Source of the DNA: Duganella sp. OV510
GTDB taxonomy: Bacteria > Pseudomonadota > Gammaproteobacteria > Burkholderiales > Burkholderiaceae_D
DNA length: 64,000 nucleotides
Direction of reading: 5' to 3'
Assembly (NCBI RefSeq): GCF_900100205.1
Contig: NZ_FNEQ01000008.1
Location: 124,001-188,000, forward strand
Notes under the pieces: model-generated
The model's database searches: none
Seen by the model: only the letters and a program-made list of their open reading frames with translations
Told to the model about the DNA's origin: nothing
Translations under genes and position numbers: made by a program
Shown here: in pieces, positions 26,913-34,765 of the stretch
How the letters are laid out: each line of letters starts with the position of its first letter
Position numbering within the stretch: position 1 is the stretch's first letter

Positions 26913-27547
26913 TTTGCCTTGATGGCTTTCTGTAATGTTGGCCAGATGTTGGCCAGGATAATCGGATGGGCCTCCGCCAGCGGATGCAGGCGGTCCGGCT
27001 GGAACAGCTGCGGCTTCTCGGCCACGCCATCCAGCATGAACGGCACCAGTGGTGCCTTGATCTCTTTGCTTAGCACGCCGAACATGGCGAAGAATTTGTC
27101 GGCGTAGTCACGGCCATAGTTGGGCGGCATGCGCATGCCGATCAGCATCACCCTGGCGTTGGCCTTGGCGGCCGCCTCGTTCATCGCCTGTAGATTGGCC
27201 TTGGCGGCGGCAACCGGCAGACCGCGCAAGCCATCGTTGGCGCCCAGCTCGATCACCACCAGGTCCGGCTTATGCTTGGCCAGCAGCGCAGGCAGGCGCG
27301 AGCGGCCACCGCTGGTGGTCTCGCCGGAAACGCTGGCGTTGACGACGACCGCATCGATGTTATTCTGCTTGAGTTTCTGTTCCGCCAGCGCCACCCAACC
27401 GGTGCCACGCGACAAACCATATTCGGCAGACAAACTATCGCCGAGCACAAGCACGGTTTTTGGTGCAGAATAGGCGCTCGTCGCGGCTGCCATGAAGAGC
27501 AGGGCGGCGAAGGTGCGCAGTATTTTTCCAGATAAACAATTAACCAT
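26909..27547 (-). CDS. GDSL arylesterase / lysophospholipase (TesA-like), periplasmic
   Basis: The 212-residue product has a signal peptide (about 1-28, ending TSAYSA) and the SGNH hydrolase blocks: GDSLS with the catalytic serine at about 38, the glycine block, GANDG, and DRLHP near the C-terminus with Asp and His. It matches TesA-type acyl-CoA thioesterase I / arylesterase. The ATG at 27547 gives a clean signal peptide; an ATG at 27556 would overlap the start codon of the divergent ATPase gene. The tesA-ybbA divergent arrangement is also seen in E. coli. Confidence 0.93.
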   Translation of the reverse strand: MVNCLSGKILRTFAALLFMAAATSAYSAPKTVLVLGDSLSAEYGLSRGTGWVALAEQKLKQNNIDAVVVNASVSGETTSGGRSRLPALLAKHKPDLVVIELGANDGLRGLPVAAAKANLQAMNEAAAKANARVMLIGMRMPPNYGRDYADKFFAMFGVLSKEIKAPLVPFMLDGVAEKPQLFQPDRLHPLAEAHPIILANIWPTLQKAIKAK

Positions 27548-27554
27548 ATTCAGC

Positions 27555-28301
27555 ATGCCCGATTTCCCTAAAGCGTCTACCCAATTCATGCCGGAAGGCC
27601 CGGCCCTGGCGCCGTCGCCGGTAGCGGCGGCTGGAGTGCAGCCAGCCATTGCCGTTCAAGGCCTGGCCAAGCGTGTTGCCGATGCCGCCGGCGAACTGAC
27701 GATCCTGCACGAGGTGGATTTTACCGTGCAAAAGGCCGAGACGCTGGCGATTGTCGGCGCATCGGGCTCGGGCAAGTCCACCTTGCTTGGTCTGCTGGCC
27801 GGGCTGGACACGCCGAGTGCCGGCAAAGTGATACTGGACGGCGTCGACATCTACGCGCTGGACGAAGACGGCCGCGCCGCCCTGCGCAAGGAAAAGCTCG
27901 GCTTCGTGTTCCAGTCCTTCCAGCTGCTGGCGCACCTGACGGCGGTGGAAAACGTCATGTTGCCGCTGGAACTGGCGGGCGTGGCAGGCGCACGCGAAAG
28001 GGCCGAAGCGATGCTATCCCGCGTCGGCCTGTCGAGCCGGCTGAAGCACTATCCCAAATACCTGTCCGGCGGCGAACAGCAGCGCGTGGCACTGGCGCGC
28101 GCCTTCGTCACCGAGCCGCCGCTGCTATTTGCCGACGAGCCAACGGGCAGCCTGGACGCCGCCACCGGCGAAGCCGTAATCCAGCTCATGTTCGAGCTCA
28201 ACCGCCAACACGGCTCAACACTGGTGCTGGTCACACACGACCAGTCAATGGCCGCCCGCTGCCGCCGCACCATCACCATCGCCGCCGGCCGCCTCGTCTA
28301 A
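27555..28301 (+). CDS. ABC transporter ATP-binding protein (YbbA/LolD-like)
   Basis: The 248-residue product has Walker A GASGSGKS (68-75), the signature LSGGEQQRVALARA and Walker B LLFADEPTGSLD. It is closest to YbbA/LolD-type ATPases that work with MacB-like permeases. The permease (ybbP) that follows in E. coli is missing here. Start choice is uncertain: ATGs at 27492, 27555 and 27591 lack clear ribosome-binding sites. I took 27555, where the start shares the CATG with an upstream start codon of the divergent esterase. Confidence 0.9.
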   Translation: MPDFPKASTQFMPEGPALAPSPVAAAGVQPAIAVQGLAKRVADAAGELTILHEVDFTVQKAETLAIVGASGSGKSTLLGLLAGLDTPSAGKVILDGVDIYALDEDGRAALRKEKLGFVFQSFQLLAHLTAVENVMLPLELAGVAGARERAEAMLSRVGLSSRLKHYPKYLSGGEQQRVALARAFVTEPPLLFADEPTGSLDAATGEAVIQLMFELNRQHGSTLVLVTHDQSMAARCRRTITIAAGRLV

Positions 28302-28305
28302 AAAA

Positions 28306-28365
28306 CCGGGGTCAGTTCTGCCAAATGTACATGAGCTCGTGTACGTTTGGCAGAACTGACCCCGG
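28306..28365. repeat. Solitary 60 bp REPIN-like palindrome
   Basis: The two 30-base arms each begin CCGGGGTCAGTTCTGCCAAA read inward and meet at GAGCTC, with only two mismatched positions. The arms match the inverted ends of the RAYT transposase element at 57552-58525. It fills the gap between the convergent ybbA-like gene (stop 28301) and the NAD(P)HX repair gene (stop 28369). It should form a long hairpin in transcripts from either side. Confidence 0.9.
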
Positions 28366-28368
28366 ACT

Positions 28369-29880
28369 CTAGCGGGCTTGGTGGTGGATCATGCGGTTGA
28401 GGGCGGTGCGGATCGCGGGGATCAGTTCGCCGGCGGTGAGGCCGATCGGGCCGATGCCTTCGGTGACCAGTACGTCGGCCGCCATGCCGTGCAGCCAGAC
28501 CGCTGCCAGTGCCGCCTCCCATTGCGGCCAGCCCTGCGCCAGCAGGGCGCCGCACACGCCTGCCAGTACGTCGCCGGTGCCGGCGGTGGCCAGCGCCGGG
28601 TTGCCGGTGGTGTTGATGACGGCCTGGCCGTCCGGCGCGGCAATGATGGTACCGGAGCCTTTTAATACCACCACAGCATGCAGCCGCGCGGCCAGTGTGC
28701 GCGCCGCGCTTAGCCGGTCGGCCTGGACGGCGCCGATGCTGCTGCCGAGCAGCCGTGCGGCTTCCAGCGGGTGCGGCGTGATGACGACTGCGGCCGAACG
28801 CTGCGCCAGCGCGCTTTGCAGCGCGGCGTCGCCCGCCAGCAGGTTGAGGGCGTCAGCGTCGGCCAGCAGCGCGCTGCCGCAGGCGATGGCGTCGGCCAGC
28901 AGGTCACGCGCGGCAGCCGAGTTGCCCAGGCCGGGGCCAATCACCAGCGTGGCCTGGCTAAGGTCGAAGTCTTGCGCGGCGCGGCACATCAGTTCCGGCT
29001 GGCCTGGATCGGCGGCCAGCGGATCTTCGACGAACAGCGTGTAGACACGTCCGGCGCCACTGTTGATGGCGGCACGCGACGCCAGTATCGGCGCACCGCT
29101 CATGCCGCGCGCGCCGCCGATCACCGCCACGTTGCCATAGCTGCCCTTGTGCGAGTTGTGCCGCCGCGCGCGCAGGTGGCGCGAAAAAAATTTGACGTCG
29201 TTCAGGTGCAGGGACGCCGGCATGTAATGGCTGGCGTCGATCTCCAGCCGCGCGATGTCGACCAGGCCTGCGTAGTCGCGGCCGTCGCAGGTGTGCAGCC
29301 CCGGCTTGTTGCCGATGAAGGTGACGGTGTGCGTGGCGCGGATGGCGACGCCGCCCGGCCCGACCACGCAGCCGGTATCCGCATCCAGCCCGCTGGGAAC
29401 GTCCAGCGCCAGCACGCTGCAACGCAGCTGGTTGATGGCCTCGACCAGCGTGCGCAGGGCGCCGCCAATCGGCCGCTTCAAGCCGATGCCGAACAGGCCG
29501 TCGATGACCAGGTCCCACTCCGTGCCGGCGATGTTGGCGTCCTCCGCCTCGCGGAAGCGCGCGTCGCTGGACTGCGCACGCGCCAGCGCTGCCTTGCGCT
29601 CGGCCGAGGCGGCGTTGGCGTTCGGCGGCGCGTGATGAATCAGCGTGACCTGCGCGCCGGTAAAGGATAGATGCGCCGCCGCTTCCAGCGCGTCGCCGCC
29701 ATTGTCGCCCGGGCCGGCCAGCACCAGCACCCTGGCCTGCGCGATGGTGATGGGCAGCAGGTCCAGCGCGGCGTTGGCGCTCGATTGGCCGGCGCGCTGC
29801 ATCAATGCGCCCGGCGGCAGCGCGGCTGCGGCGGTGCGTTCGATGGTGCGGATTTCAGCAACGGTATAAAGTGGATTCAT
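28369..29880 (-). CDS. nnr: Bifunctional NAD(P)H-hydrate epimerase / ADP-dependent NAD(P)H-hydrate dehydratase
   Basis: This enzyme repairs hydrated NADH and NADPH. The 503-residue product joins an N-terminal epimerase (about 1-215; GPGDNGGDALEAA and DGLFGIGLKRP) to a C-terminal ribokinase-like dehydratase (about 230-500; GSYGNVAVIGGARGMSGA, LIGP-type glycine loop and TAGTGDVLAG). The length and fusion match E. coli YjeF/Nnr. Its stop lies four bases from the REPIN-like palindrome. Confidence 0.96.
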   Translation of the reverse strand: MNPLYTVAEIRTIERTAAAALPPGALMQRAGQSSANAALDLLPITIAQARVLVLAGPGDNGGDALEAAAHLSFTGAQVTLIHHAPPNANAASAERKAALARAQSSDARFREAEDANIAGTEWDLVIDGLFGIGLKRPIGGALRTLVEAINQLRCSVLALDVPSGLDADTGCVVGPGGVAIRATHTVTFIGNKPGLHTCDGRDYAGLVDIARLEIDASHYMPASLHLNDVKFFSRHLRARRHNSHKGSYGNVAVIGGARGMSGAPILASRAAINSGAGRVYTLFVEDPLAADPGQPELMCRAAQDFDLSQATLVIGPGLGNSAAARDLLADAIACGSALLADADALNLLAGDAALQSALAQRSAAVVITPHPLEAARLLGSSIGAVQADRLSAARTLAARLHAVVVLKGSGTIIAAPDGQAVINTTGNPALATAGTGDVLAGVCGALLAQGWPQWEAALAAVWLHGMAADVLVTEGIGPIGLTAGELIPAIRTALNRMIHHQAR

Positions 29881-29976
29881 CGTGCCATTTTAGCATCTAA
29901 AAATTGTGCAAGCTCCGCTGGTGCGACGTGCATCGGCGGCACTACAATAGACGCTTCACAGCTTAGCGAGGCATGC

Positions 29977-32900
29977 ATGGATTGGCAATTCTGGATAGAC
30001 CGGGGCGGCACATTTACCGACATCGTGGCGCGTGCGCCGGATGGCCGGCTACGCACGCTGAAGCTGCTGTCCGAGAATCCTGAACATTACGCCGATGCGG
30101 CCATTGCCGGCATCCGCCAACTGATGGGCGTCGCCAAGGGGCGGCCGATTCCGGTGACGCAGATCGGCGCGGTGAAGATGGGCACCACCGTGGCCACCAA
30201 CGCGCTGCTGGAGCGTAAAGGCGAGCCGACCGCACTGGCGATCACGCGCGGCTTCCGTGACGCGCTGCGCATCGCTTACCAGAACCGTCCCCGCCTGTTC
30301 GATCGACGCATCCTGCTACCGGAGCTTCTGTACAGCCATGTGATCGAAATCGATGAGCGCATTGGCGCACACGGCGAGATCGTCACAGAGCTGGATCCGG
30401 TGGCCGCGCGCGCCGGCCTGCAGCACGCTTACGATCAGGGCCTGCGCTCGCTGGCGGTGGTGTTCATGCACGGCTACCGCTATCACGCGCATGAGGCCAA
30501 GGTGGCCGATCTGGCGCTGGAAATCGGCTACACGCAAGTCTCGGTGTCGCACGAAATCAGCCCGATGATGAAACTGGTGGCGCGCGGCGATACCACCGTG
30601 GTTGATGCCTACCTGTCACCGATCCTGCGCCGTTATGTCGACCAGGTGGCCAGCGAGCTGCCAGGCGTGAACCTGCAATTCATGCAGTCCAACGGCGGCC
30701 TGACCGACGCGCGCGCGTTCCAGGGCAAGGACTCGATCCTCAGCGGCCCGGCCGGCGGCATCGTCGGCATGGTACGGGCGTCCAAGCTGGCTGGCTTCGA
30801 CAAAATCATCGGCTTCGACATGGGCGGCACCTCGACCGATGTGTCGCACTACTCGGGCGAATTCGAACGCGTGTTCGAAACCCAGGTGGCCGGCGTGCGC
30901 ATGCGCGCGCCGATGATGAGCATTCATACCGTGGCGGCAGGTGGCGGCTCCATCCTGCATTTCGACGGCAGCCGCTATCGCGTCGGCCCGGACAGCGCGG
31001 GCGCCAATCCCGGCCCTGCCAGTTATCGTCGCGGTGGTCCGCTGGCGGTCACCGACTGCAACGTCATGCTGGGTAAAATCCAGCCGCAGCACTTCCCGCA
31101 ACTGTTCGGCGCCGACGGCAATCAGCCGCTGGATGCCAGCGCAGTGCGCGAACGCTTCAGCGAGATGGCCGGCGAGATCGCTGCCGCCACCGGTACGGAA
31201 ACCACGCCGGAACAGGTGGCAGAAGGCTTCCTCGATATCGCGGTCGGCAATATGGCCAACGCCATCAAGCAGATTTCGGTGCAGCGTGGCCATGATGTGA
31301 CCGAATACGCGCTGACCAGTTTCGGTGGCGCCGGCGGCCAGCACGCCTGCCTGGTGGCCGATGCGCTGGGCATGAAGACGGTCTTCGTTCATTCGCTGGC
31401 CGGCGTGATGTCGGCTTACGGCATGGGCCTGGCCGACCAGACGGCGATGCGCGAAGCCGCCGTCGAAACGCGTCTCAGCGCCGACGATGTCGCCAGTCTG
31501 GAAGCGCGGCTGGACGCGCTGGGCCGCCAGGCGCGCGCGGATCTGCATCACCAGCAGGTGGAAGATGCGCGCATCTCGCTGATCCGCCGCGTGCATCTTC
31601 GCTACGAAGGCACGGATACTGCGCTGATCGTGCTGTTCGATACGGTGGAGGCGATGCAGCGGCAGTTCGAGGCGGCGTATCGCAAGCGCTATTCCTTCCT
31701 GATGCAATCGCGTGCGTTGATTGTGGAGGCGGTGTCGGTGGAAGCGGTTGGCAAATCCGATGCGCCTTCGGAGACGGTGGAGCCGGCGACGCGCCGGGTG
31801 TCCGGCCTGATGCCGCATGCGGTGGTGCCGATGTACAGCGGCGGCAAGTGGCGCCAGACCAGCCTCTATCAGCGCTCGGCCACGCGCATTGGCGACATCA
31901 TCAAAGGCCCGGCGATCATCGCCGAGGCGAACGCCACCACCATTGTGGAGTTGGGCTGGCAGGCGCAGGTATCGCTGCACGACCATCTGGTGCTGAAGCG
32001 TGTGGCGGCCTTGCCTGAGCGGCGCGCCATCGGTACCACCGCCGATCCGGTGATGCTGGAGATTTTCAATAACCTGTTCATGTCGATCGCCGAGCAAATG
32101 GGGCTGCGGCTGCAGAACACTGCGTACTCGGTCAATATCAAGGAGCGGCTCGACTTCAGCTGCGCCATCTTCGATGCCGACGGCAACCTGATCGCCAACG
32201 CGCCGCACATGCCGGTGCACCTTGGCTCGATGGGCGAAAGCATCAAGACCGTGATGCGCGAGAACGCCGGCCGCATGCGCGCCGGCGATGTCTTCATGCT
32301 CAACGATCCGTACAACGGCGGCACGCACCTGCCGGATGTCACGGTGATTACGCCGGTATTTGATGAGGCGGGCGCGCAGATCCTGTTCTACGTCGGCTCG
32401 CGCGGCCACCATGCGGACATCGGCGGCACCACGCCGGGCTCGATGCCGCCTGATTCGCGCGTGATCGAGGAAGAGGGCGTGTTAATCAATAACTTCAAGC
32501 TGGTCGATGTTGGCCAGTTGCGCGAAGCCGAAACGCGCGCCTTGCTGGCCAGCGCGCAGTACCCGGCGCGTAATCCGGACCAGAACCTGGCCGACCTGCG
32601 CGCGCAGATCGCCGCCAACCAGAAAGGCGTCGAGGAGCTGCACAAGATGGTGGCGCACTTCGGCCTCGATGTAGTCCAGGCTTACATGGGCCATGTACAG
32701 GATAACGCCGAAGAGGCGGTGCGGCGCGTCATCAGCGCCTTGAAGGATGGCGCTTTCACGCTGCCGCTGGATAACGGCGCGCAGATCCAGGTAGCTGTGC
32801 GCGTGGACCAGGCAGCGCGCAGCGCGGAGATCGATTTCACCGGCACATCGGCGCAGCTGGAGAACAACTTCAACGCGCCGTCGGCGGTATGCATGGCGGC

Positions 32901-33573
32901 GGTATTGTATGTATTCCGCACGCTGGTGGATGACGAGATTCCGCTGAATGCCGGCTGTCTGAAGCCGCTGAAGGTGCTGATTCCACAAGGCTCGATGCTG
33001 AATCCGCGCTATCCGGCTTCTGTCGTTTCCGGCAACGTGGAAACCTCGACCTGCATCACCAATGCGCTTTACGGCGCGCTGGGCGTGATGGCGGCGGCGC
33101 AGGGCACGATGAACAACTTCACCTTCGGCAACGCCAAGTACCAGTATTACGAAACCATCAGCGGCGGTTCCGGCGCCGGCGAGGGCTTCGACGGCACGTC
33201 GGTGGTGCAAACCAATATGACCAACTCGCGCCTCACCGATCCCGAGATACTGGAGTTCCGCTTCCCGGTGCGGCTGGACAGCTACGAGATCCGCGCCGGC
33301 AGCGGCGGAGCAGGGCGCTGGCACGGCGGTAATGGCGGCGTACGCAAGGTGCGCTTCCTGGAACCGATGACGGCGGCGATCCTGTCCAACAACCGCATCC
33401 ACGCGCCATTCGGCATGGATGGCGGCGAACCGGGTGCGCTGGGCCGCAACAGCGTGCAGCGCGCGGATGGTTCGGTTGAAGTGCTGGGCCATATCGGCAA
33501 GACGGATATGCAGCCGGGCGATGTATTCATCATCGAGACGCCCGGCGGCGGCGGCTTTGGTTCGTCAACCTAA
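29977..33573 (+). CDS. 5-oxoprolinase / hydantoinase (fused A and B domains)
   Basis: This is an ATP-dependent hydrolase of 5-oxoproline or a related cyclic amide. The 1198-residue product fuses the ASKHA-type HyuA half (RGGTFTDIVA at about 9-18, MGTTVATNALLERKG, GFDMGGTSTDVSHY) to a HyuB half (about 680-1198; NPYNGG-type NDPYNGGTHLPD and GSGGAGRWHGGNGG). The length agrees with eukaryotic-type OPLAH proteins. The ATG at 29977 matches the family start MDWQFWIDRGG. The 3' end overlaps a palindrome that belongs to the next gene's control region. Confidence 0.95.
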   Translation: MDWQFWIDRGGTFTDIVARAPDGRLRTLKLLSENPEHYADAAIAGIRQLMGVAKGRPIPVTQIGAVKMGTTVATNALLERKGEPTALAITRGFRDALRIAYQNRPRLFDRRILLPELLYSHVIEIDERIGAHGEIVTELDPVAARAGLQHAYDQGLRSLAVVFMHGYRYHAHEAKVADLALEIGYTQVSVSHEISPMMKLVARGDTTVVDAYLSPILRRYVDQVASELPGVNLQFMQSNGGLTDARAFQGKDSILSGPAGGIVGMVRASKLAGFDKIIGFDMGGTSTDVSHYSGEFERVFETQVAGVRMRAPMMSIHTVAAGGGSILHFDGSRYRVGPDSAGANPGPASYRRGGPLAVTDCNVMLGKIQPQHFPQLFGADGNQPLDASAVRERFSEMAGEIAAATGTETTPEQVAEGFLDIAVGNMANAIKQISVQRGHDVTEYALTSFGGAGGQHACLVADALGMKTVFVHSLAGVMSAYGMGLADQTAMREAAVETRLSADDVASLEARLDALGRQARADLHHQQVEDARISLIRRVHLRYEGTDTALIVLFDTVEAMQRQFEAAYRKRYSFLMQSRALIVEAVSVEAVGKSDAPSETVEPATRRVSGLMPHAVVPMYSGGKWRQTSLYQRSATRIGDIIKGPAIIAEANATTIVELGWQAQVSLHDHLVLKRVAALPERRAIGTTADPVMLEIFNNLFMSIAEQMGLRLQNTAYSVNIKERLDFSCAIFDADGNLIANAPHMPVHLGSMGESIKTVMRENAGRMRAGDVFMLNDPYNGGTHLPDVTVITPVFDEAGAQILFYVGSRGHHADIGGTTPGSMPPDSRVIEEEGVLINNFKLVDVGQLREAETRALLASAQYPARNPDQNLADLRAQIAANQKGVEELHKMVAHFGLDVVQAYMGHVQDNAEEAVRRVISALKDGAFTLPLDNGAQIQVAVRVDQAARSAEIDFTGTSAQLENNFNAPSAVCMAAVLYVFRTLVDDEIPLNAGCLKPLKVLIPQGSMLNPRYPASVVSGNVETSTCITNALYGALGVMAAAQGTMNNFTFGNAKYQYYETISGGSGAGEGFDGTSVVQTNMTNSRLTDPEILEFRFPVRLDSYEIRAGSGGAGRWHGGNGGVRKVRFLEPMTAAILSNNRIHAPFGMDGGEPGALGRNSVQRADGSVEVLGHIGKTDMQPGDVFIIETPGGGGFGSST

Positions 33574-33609
33574 GTTGACAAACGCGGGTGCGTCAATTAA
33601 AGTTGACGC
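33564..33609 (+). promoter_or_regulatory. Promoter embedded in two matching palindromes
   Basis: Two sites of the form GTCAA-N6-TTGAC lie at 33564-33579 and 33592-33607 (the second extended to GCGTCAA/TTGACGC). They are 28 bases apart, centre to centre. The TTGACA ending site 1 (33575-33580), a 17 bp spacer and TAAAGT (33598-33603) inside site 2 make a strong sigma-70 promoter. The expected transcript starts at or next to the ATG at 33610. A dimeric regulator bound here would block it. Confidence 0.72.
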
Positions 33610-33822
33610 ATGACCGATCTCCATCACATCAAGATTCCGGACGAACCCGGCGACGCCATGGCGGCGGCGCTGGCGTTGCGCGCGCTGGCGGATCAAATTG
33701 AGCGCAATGCTGTCCGGAAGGCGTTGGAGACGGGCTGGACCTGGGCCCAGATTGCTGAAGCACTTGGCGTGACCAAGCAAGCCGCCCACAAGAAGCATGC
33801 CGCCGCGATCGCACGCGGCTAA
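33610..33822 (+). CDS. Small helix-turn-helix protein paired with a Clp-N protein
   Basis: The 70-residue product has a helical N-terminal part and a clear HTH (about 44-64; WTWAQIAEALGVTKQAAHKK). The ATG follows directly on a palindrome, and the promoter geometry predicts a leaderless mRNA. The gene is followed after 10 bases by a Clp-N domain protein. I recall this gene pair from many bacteria, but know of no established function. Autoregulation through the upstream GTCAA-N6-TTGAC sites is my inference. Confidence 0.85.
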   Translation: MTDLHHIKIPDEPGDAMAAALALRALADQIERNAVRKALETGWTWAQIAEALGVTKQAAHKKHAAAIARG

Positions 33823-33832
33823 CCGGAGATCG

Positions 33833-34498
33833 ATGATGTTCGCCAAGCTGAAGCAACGCTGGAAAGACACACGCACTATCATGGCCTTGTCGCTTGACGC
33901 GGAACGGCGCGCCTTGCAGGAAGGACAGCGCCATCCGGGTGCGGAACATTACATGCTGGCGGCGCTCGATCTGCCTGATGGCAGCGCGCGCCGCGTGTTC
34001 GAGCGTCTCGGCGCCGATCCGGATGCTTACCGCGCCGCGCTCGCCAATCGCCACACCGCCGCGCTCAACGCGATGGGCTTGCACGTGGACGCCGCCGCCC
34101 CATCAGGCGCCGCCGCAGCAGACCAGGCGTCCGCATCCGCCACTGCGTCCGGCCGCAGGTCGCTGGACGGCGCCGAGGTCGGCGACGCATCCGCCGCTGC
34201 GTCCGGCCACACGTCGCTCAATGGCGCCCAGGCGGGTGACGCCTCCGTCACCGCCGCAATCGCGCCGTGCACGCCATCGGTGCTGTTTGATGCCCAGCCG
34301 TCCGGTCAGTCGCTGATGCAGAGCCTGCCCGAGTTGCAGCGCCGCTTGCCGGCGCCTTTGTGCGGCGCGCACGTGCTGCTGGCTGCTGCGACGATGGCGC
34401 ACAGCGCTGCCGGCCGCGCATTCAACACCATCGACATCGACCTGCAAGCCCTTGGCAACGCCGCCGAGGCGGAACTGCAAGCCACCATGGCATCCTGA
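33833..34498 (+). CDS. Clp N-terminal (Clp repeat) domain protein without ATPase module
   Basis: The 221-residue product contains two half-domains resembling the ClpA/ClpC N-terminal repeat: one near 15-70 (LSLDAERRALQEGQRHPGAE then HYMLAALDL) and one near 150-215 (LCGAHVLLAAATMAHS). They are joined by a low-complexity linker with a duplicated 18-residue unit. There is no AAA+ module, so it cannot be an unfoldase alone; an adaptor or stress-sensing role is possible. GGAG at 33825 is 4 bases from the ATG at 33833 and 7 from the next ATG at 33836, either of which may be used. Confidence 0.82.
   Translation: MMFAKLKQRWKDTRTIMALSLDAERRALQEGQRHPGAEHYMLAALDLPDGSARRVFERLGADPDAYRAALANRHTAALNAMGLHVDAAAPSGAAAADQASASATASGRRSLDGAEVGDASAAASGHTSLNGAQAGDASVTAAIAPCTPSVLFDAQPSGQSLMQSLPELQRRLPAPLCGAHVLLAAATMAHSAAGRAFNTIDIDLQALGNAAEAELQATMAS
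34133..34240. repeat. In-frame 54 bp tandem duplication in the Clp-N gene
   Basis: Copies at 34133-34186 and 34187-34240 both begin GCATCCGCC and encode the pattern ASxxASGxxSLxGAxxGD. The duplication lengthens the linker between the two Clp-N half-domains. Confidence 0.85.
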
Positions 34499-34613
34499 CA
34501 GACCAGGCAGGCGATACCCTCAGTACCGGAATCCGCCACCTGCCATTCGGGGCTTGTCCGCCGCTTGCCTGGCAACGTACAGTTGAATTTTTGACAGGCA
34601 AGAGGAAGGCACC

Positions 34614-34754
34614 ATGCGCACACTACTGAGGATATTCCAGTCCCGCAGCTCGCCACGCGCCGCCATCCTGTCGGCCTTCCTGCTGTGCGGTTTGTATTTC
34701 GTCTCCTGGTACTTCATCAGCCATTGCCTTTCCAATGGCCTCATCGCTTTCTGA
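34614..34754 (+). CDS. 46-residue single-pass membrane protein
   Basis: This short open frame has a strong ribosome-binding site (GAGGAAGG, 4 bases before the ATG) and encodes 46 residues with a basic N-terminus and one hydrophobic helix (about 17-38). The helix contains the LLCGLYFVSWYFIS stretch and a later HC pair. It lies between the Clp-N gene and the TraB/GumN gene, whose start is 11 bases after its stop. Function unknown. The ribosome-binding site, tight spacing and hydrophobic pattern argue that it is real. Confidence 0.6.
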   Translation: MRTLLRIFQSRSSPRAAILSAFLLCGLYFVSWYFISHCLSNGLIAF

Positions 34755-34765
34755 AAACGGATCCC

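Noticed and set aside
26909..27649. Longer esterase start at 27649
   Set aside because: The extra residues are antisense to the divergent ATPase gene and would bury the signal peptide; the ATG at 27547 gives a standard exported protein.
29671..29976. N-terminal extension of the 5-oxoprolinase frame to 29671
   Set aside because: The extension is antisense to the NAD(P)HX repair gene and lacks conserved sequence; the ATG at 29977 starts the typical MDWQFWIDRGG.
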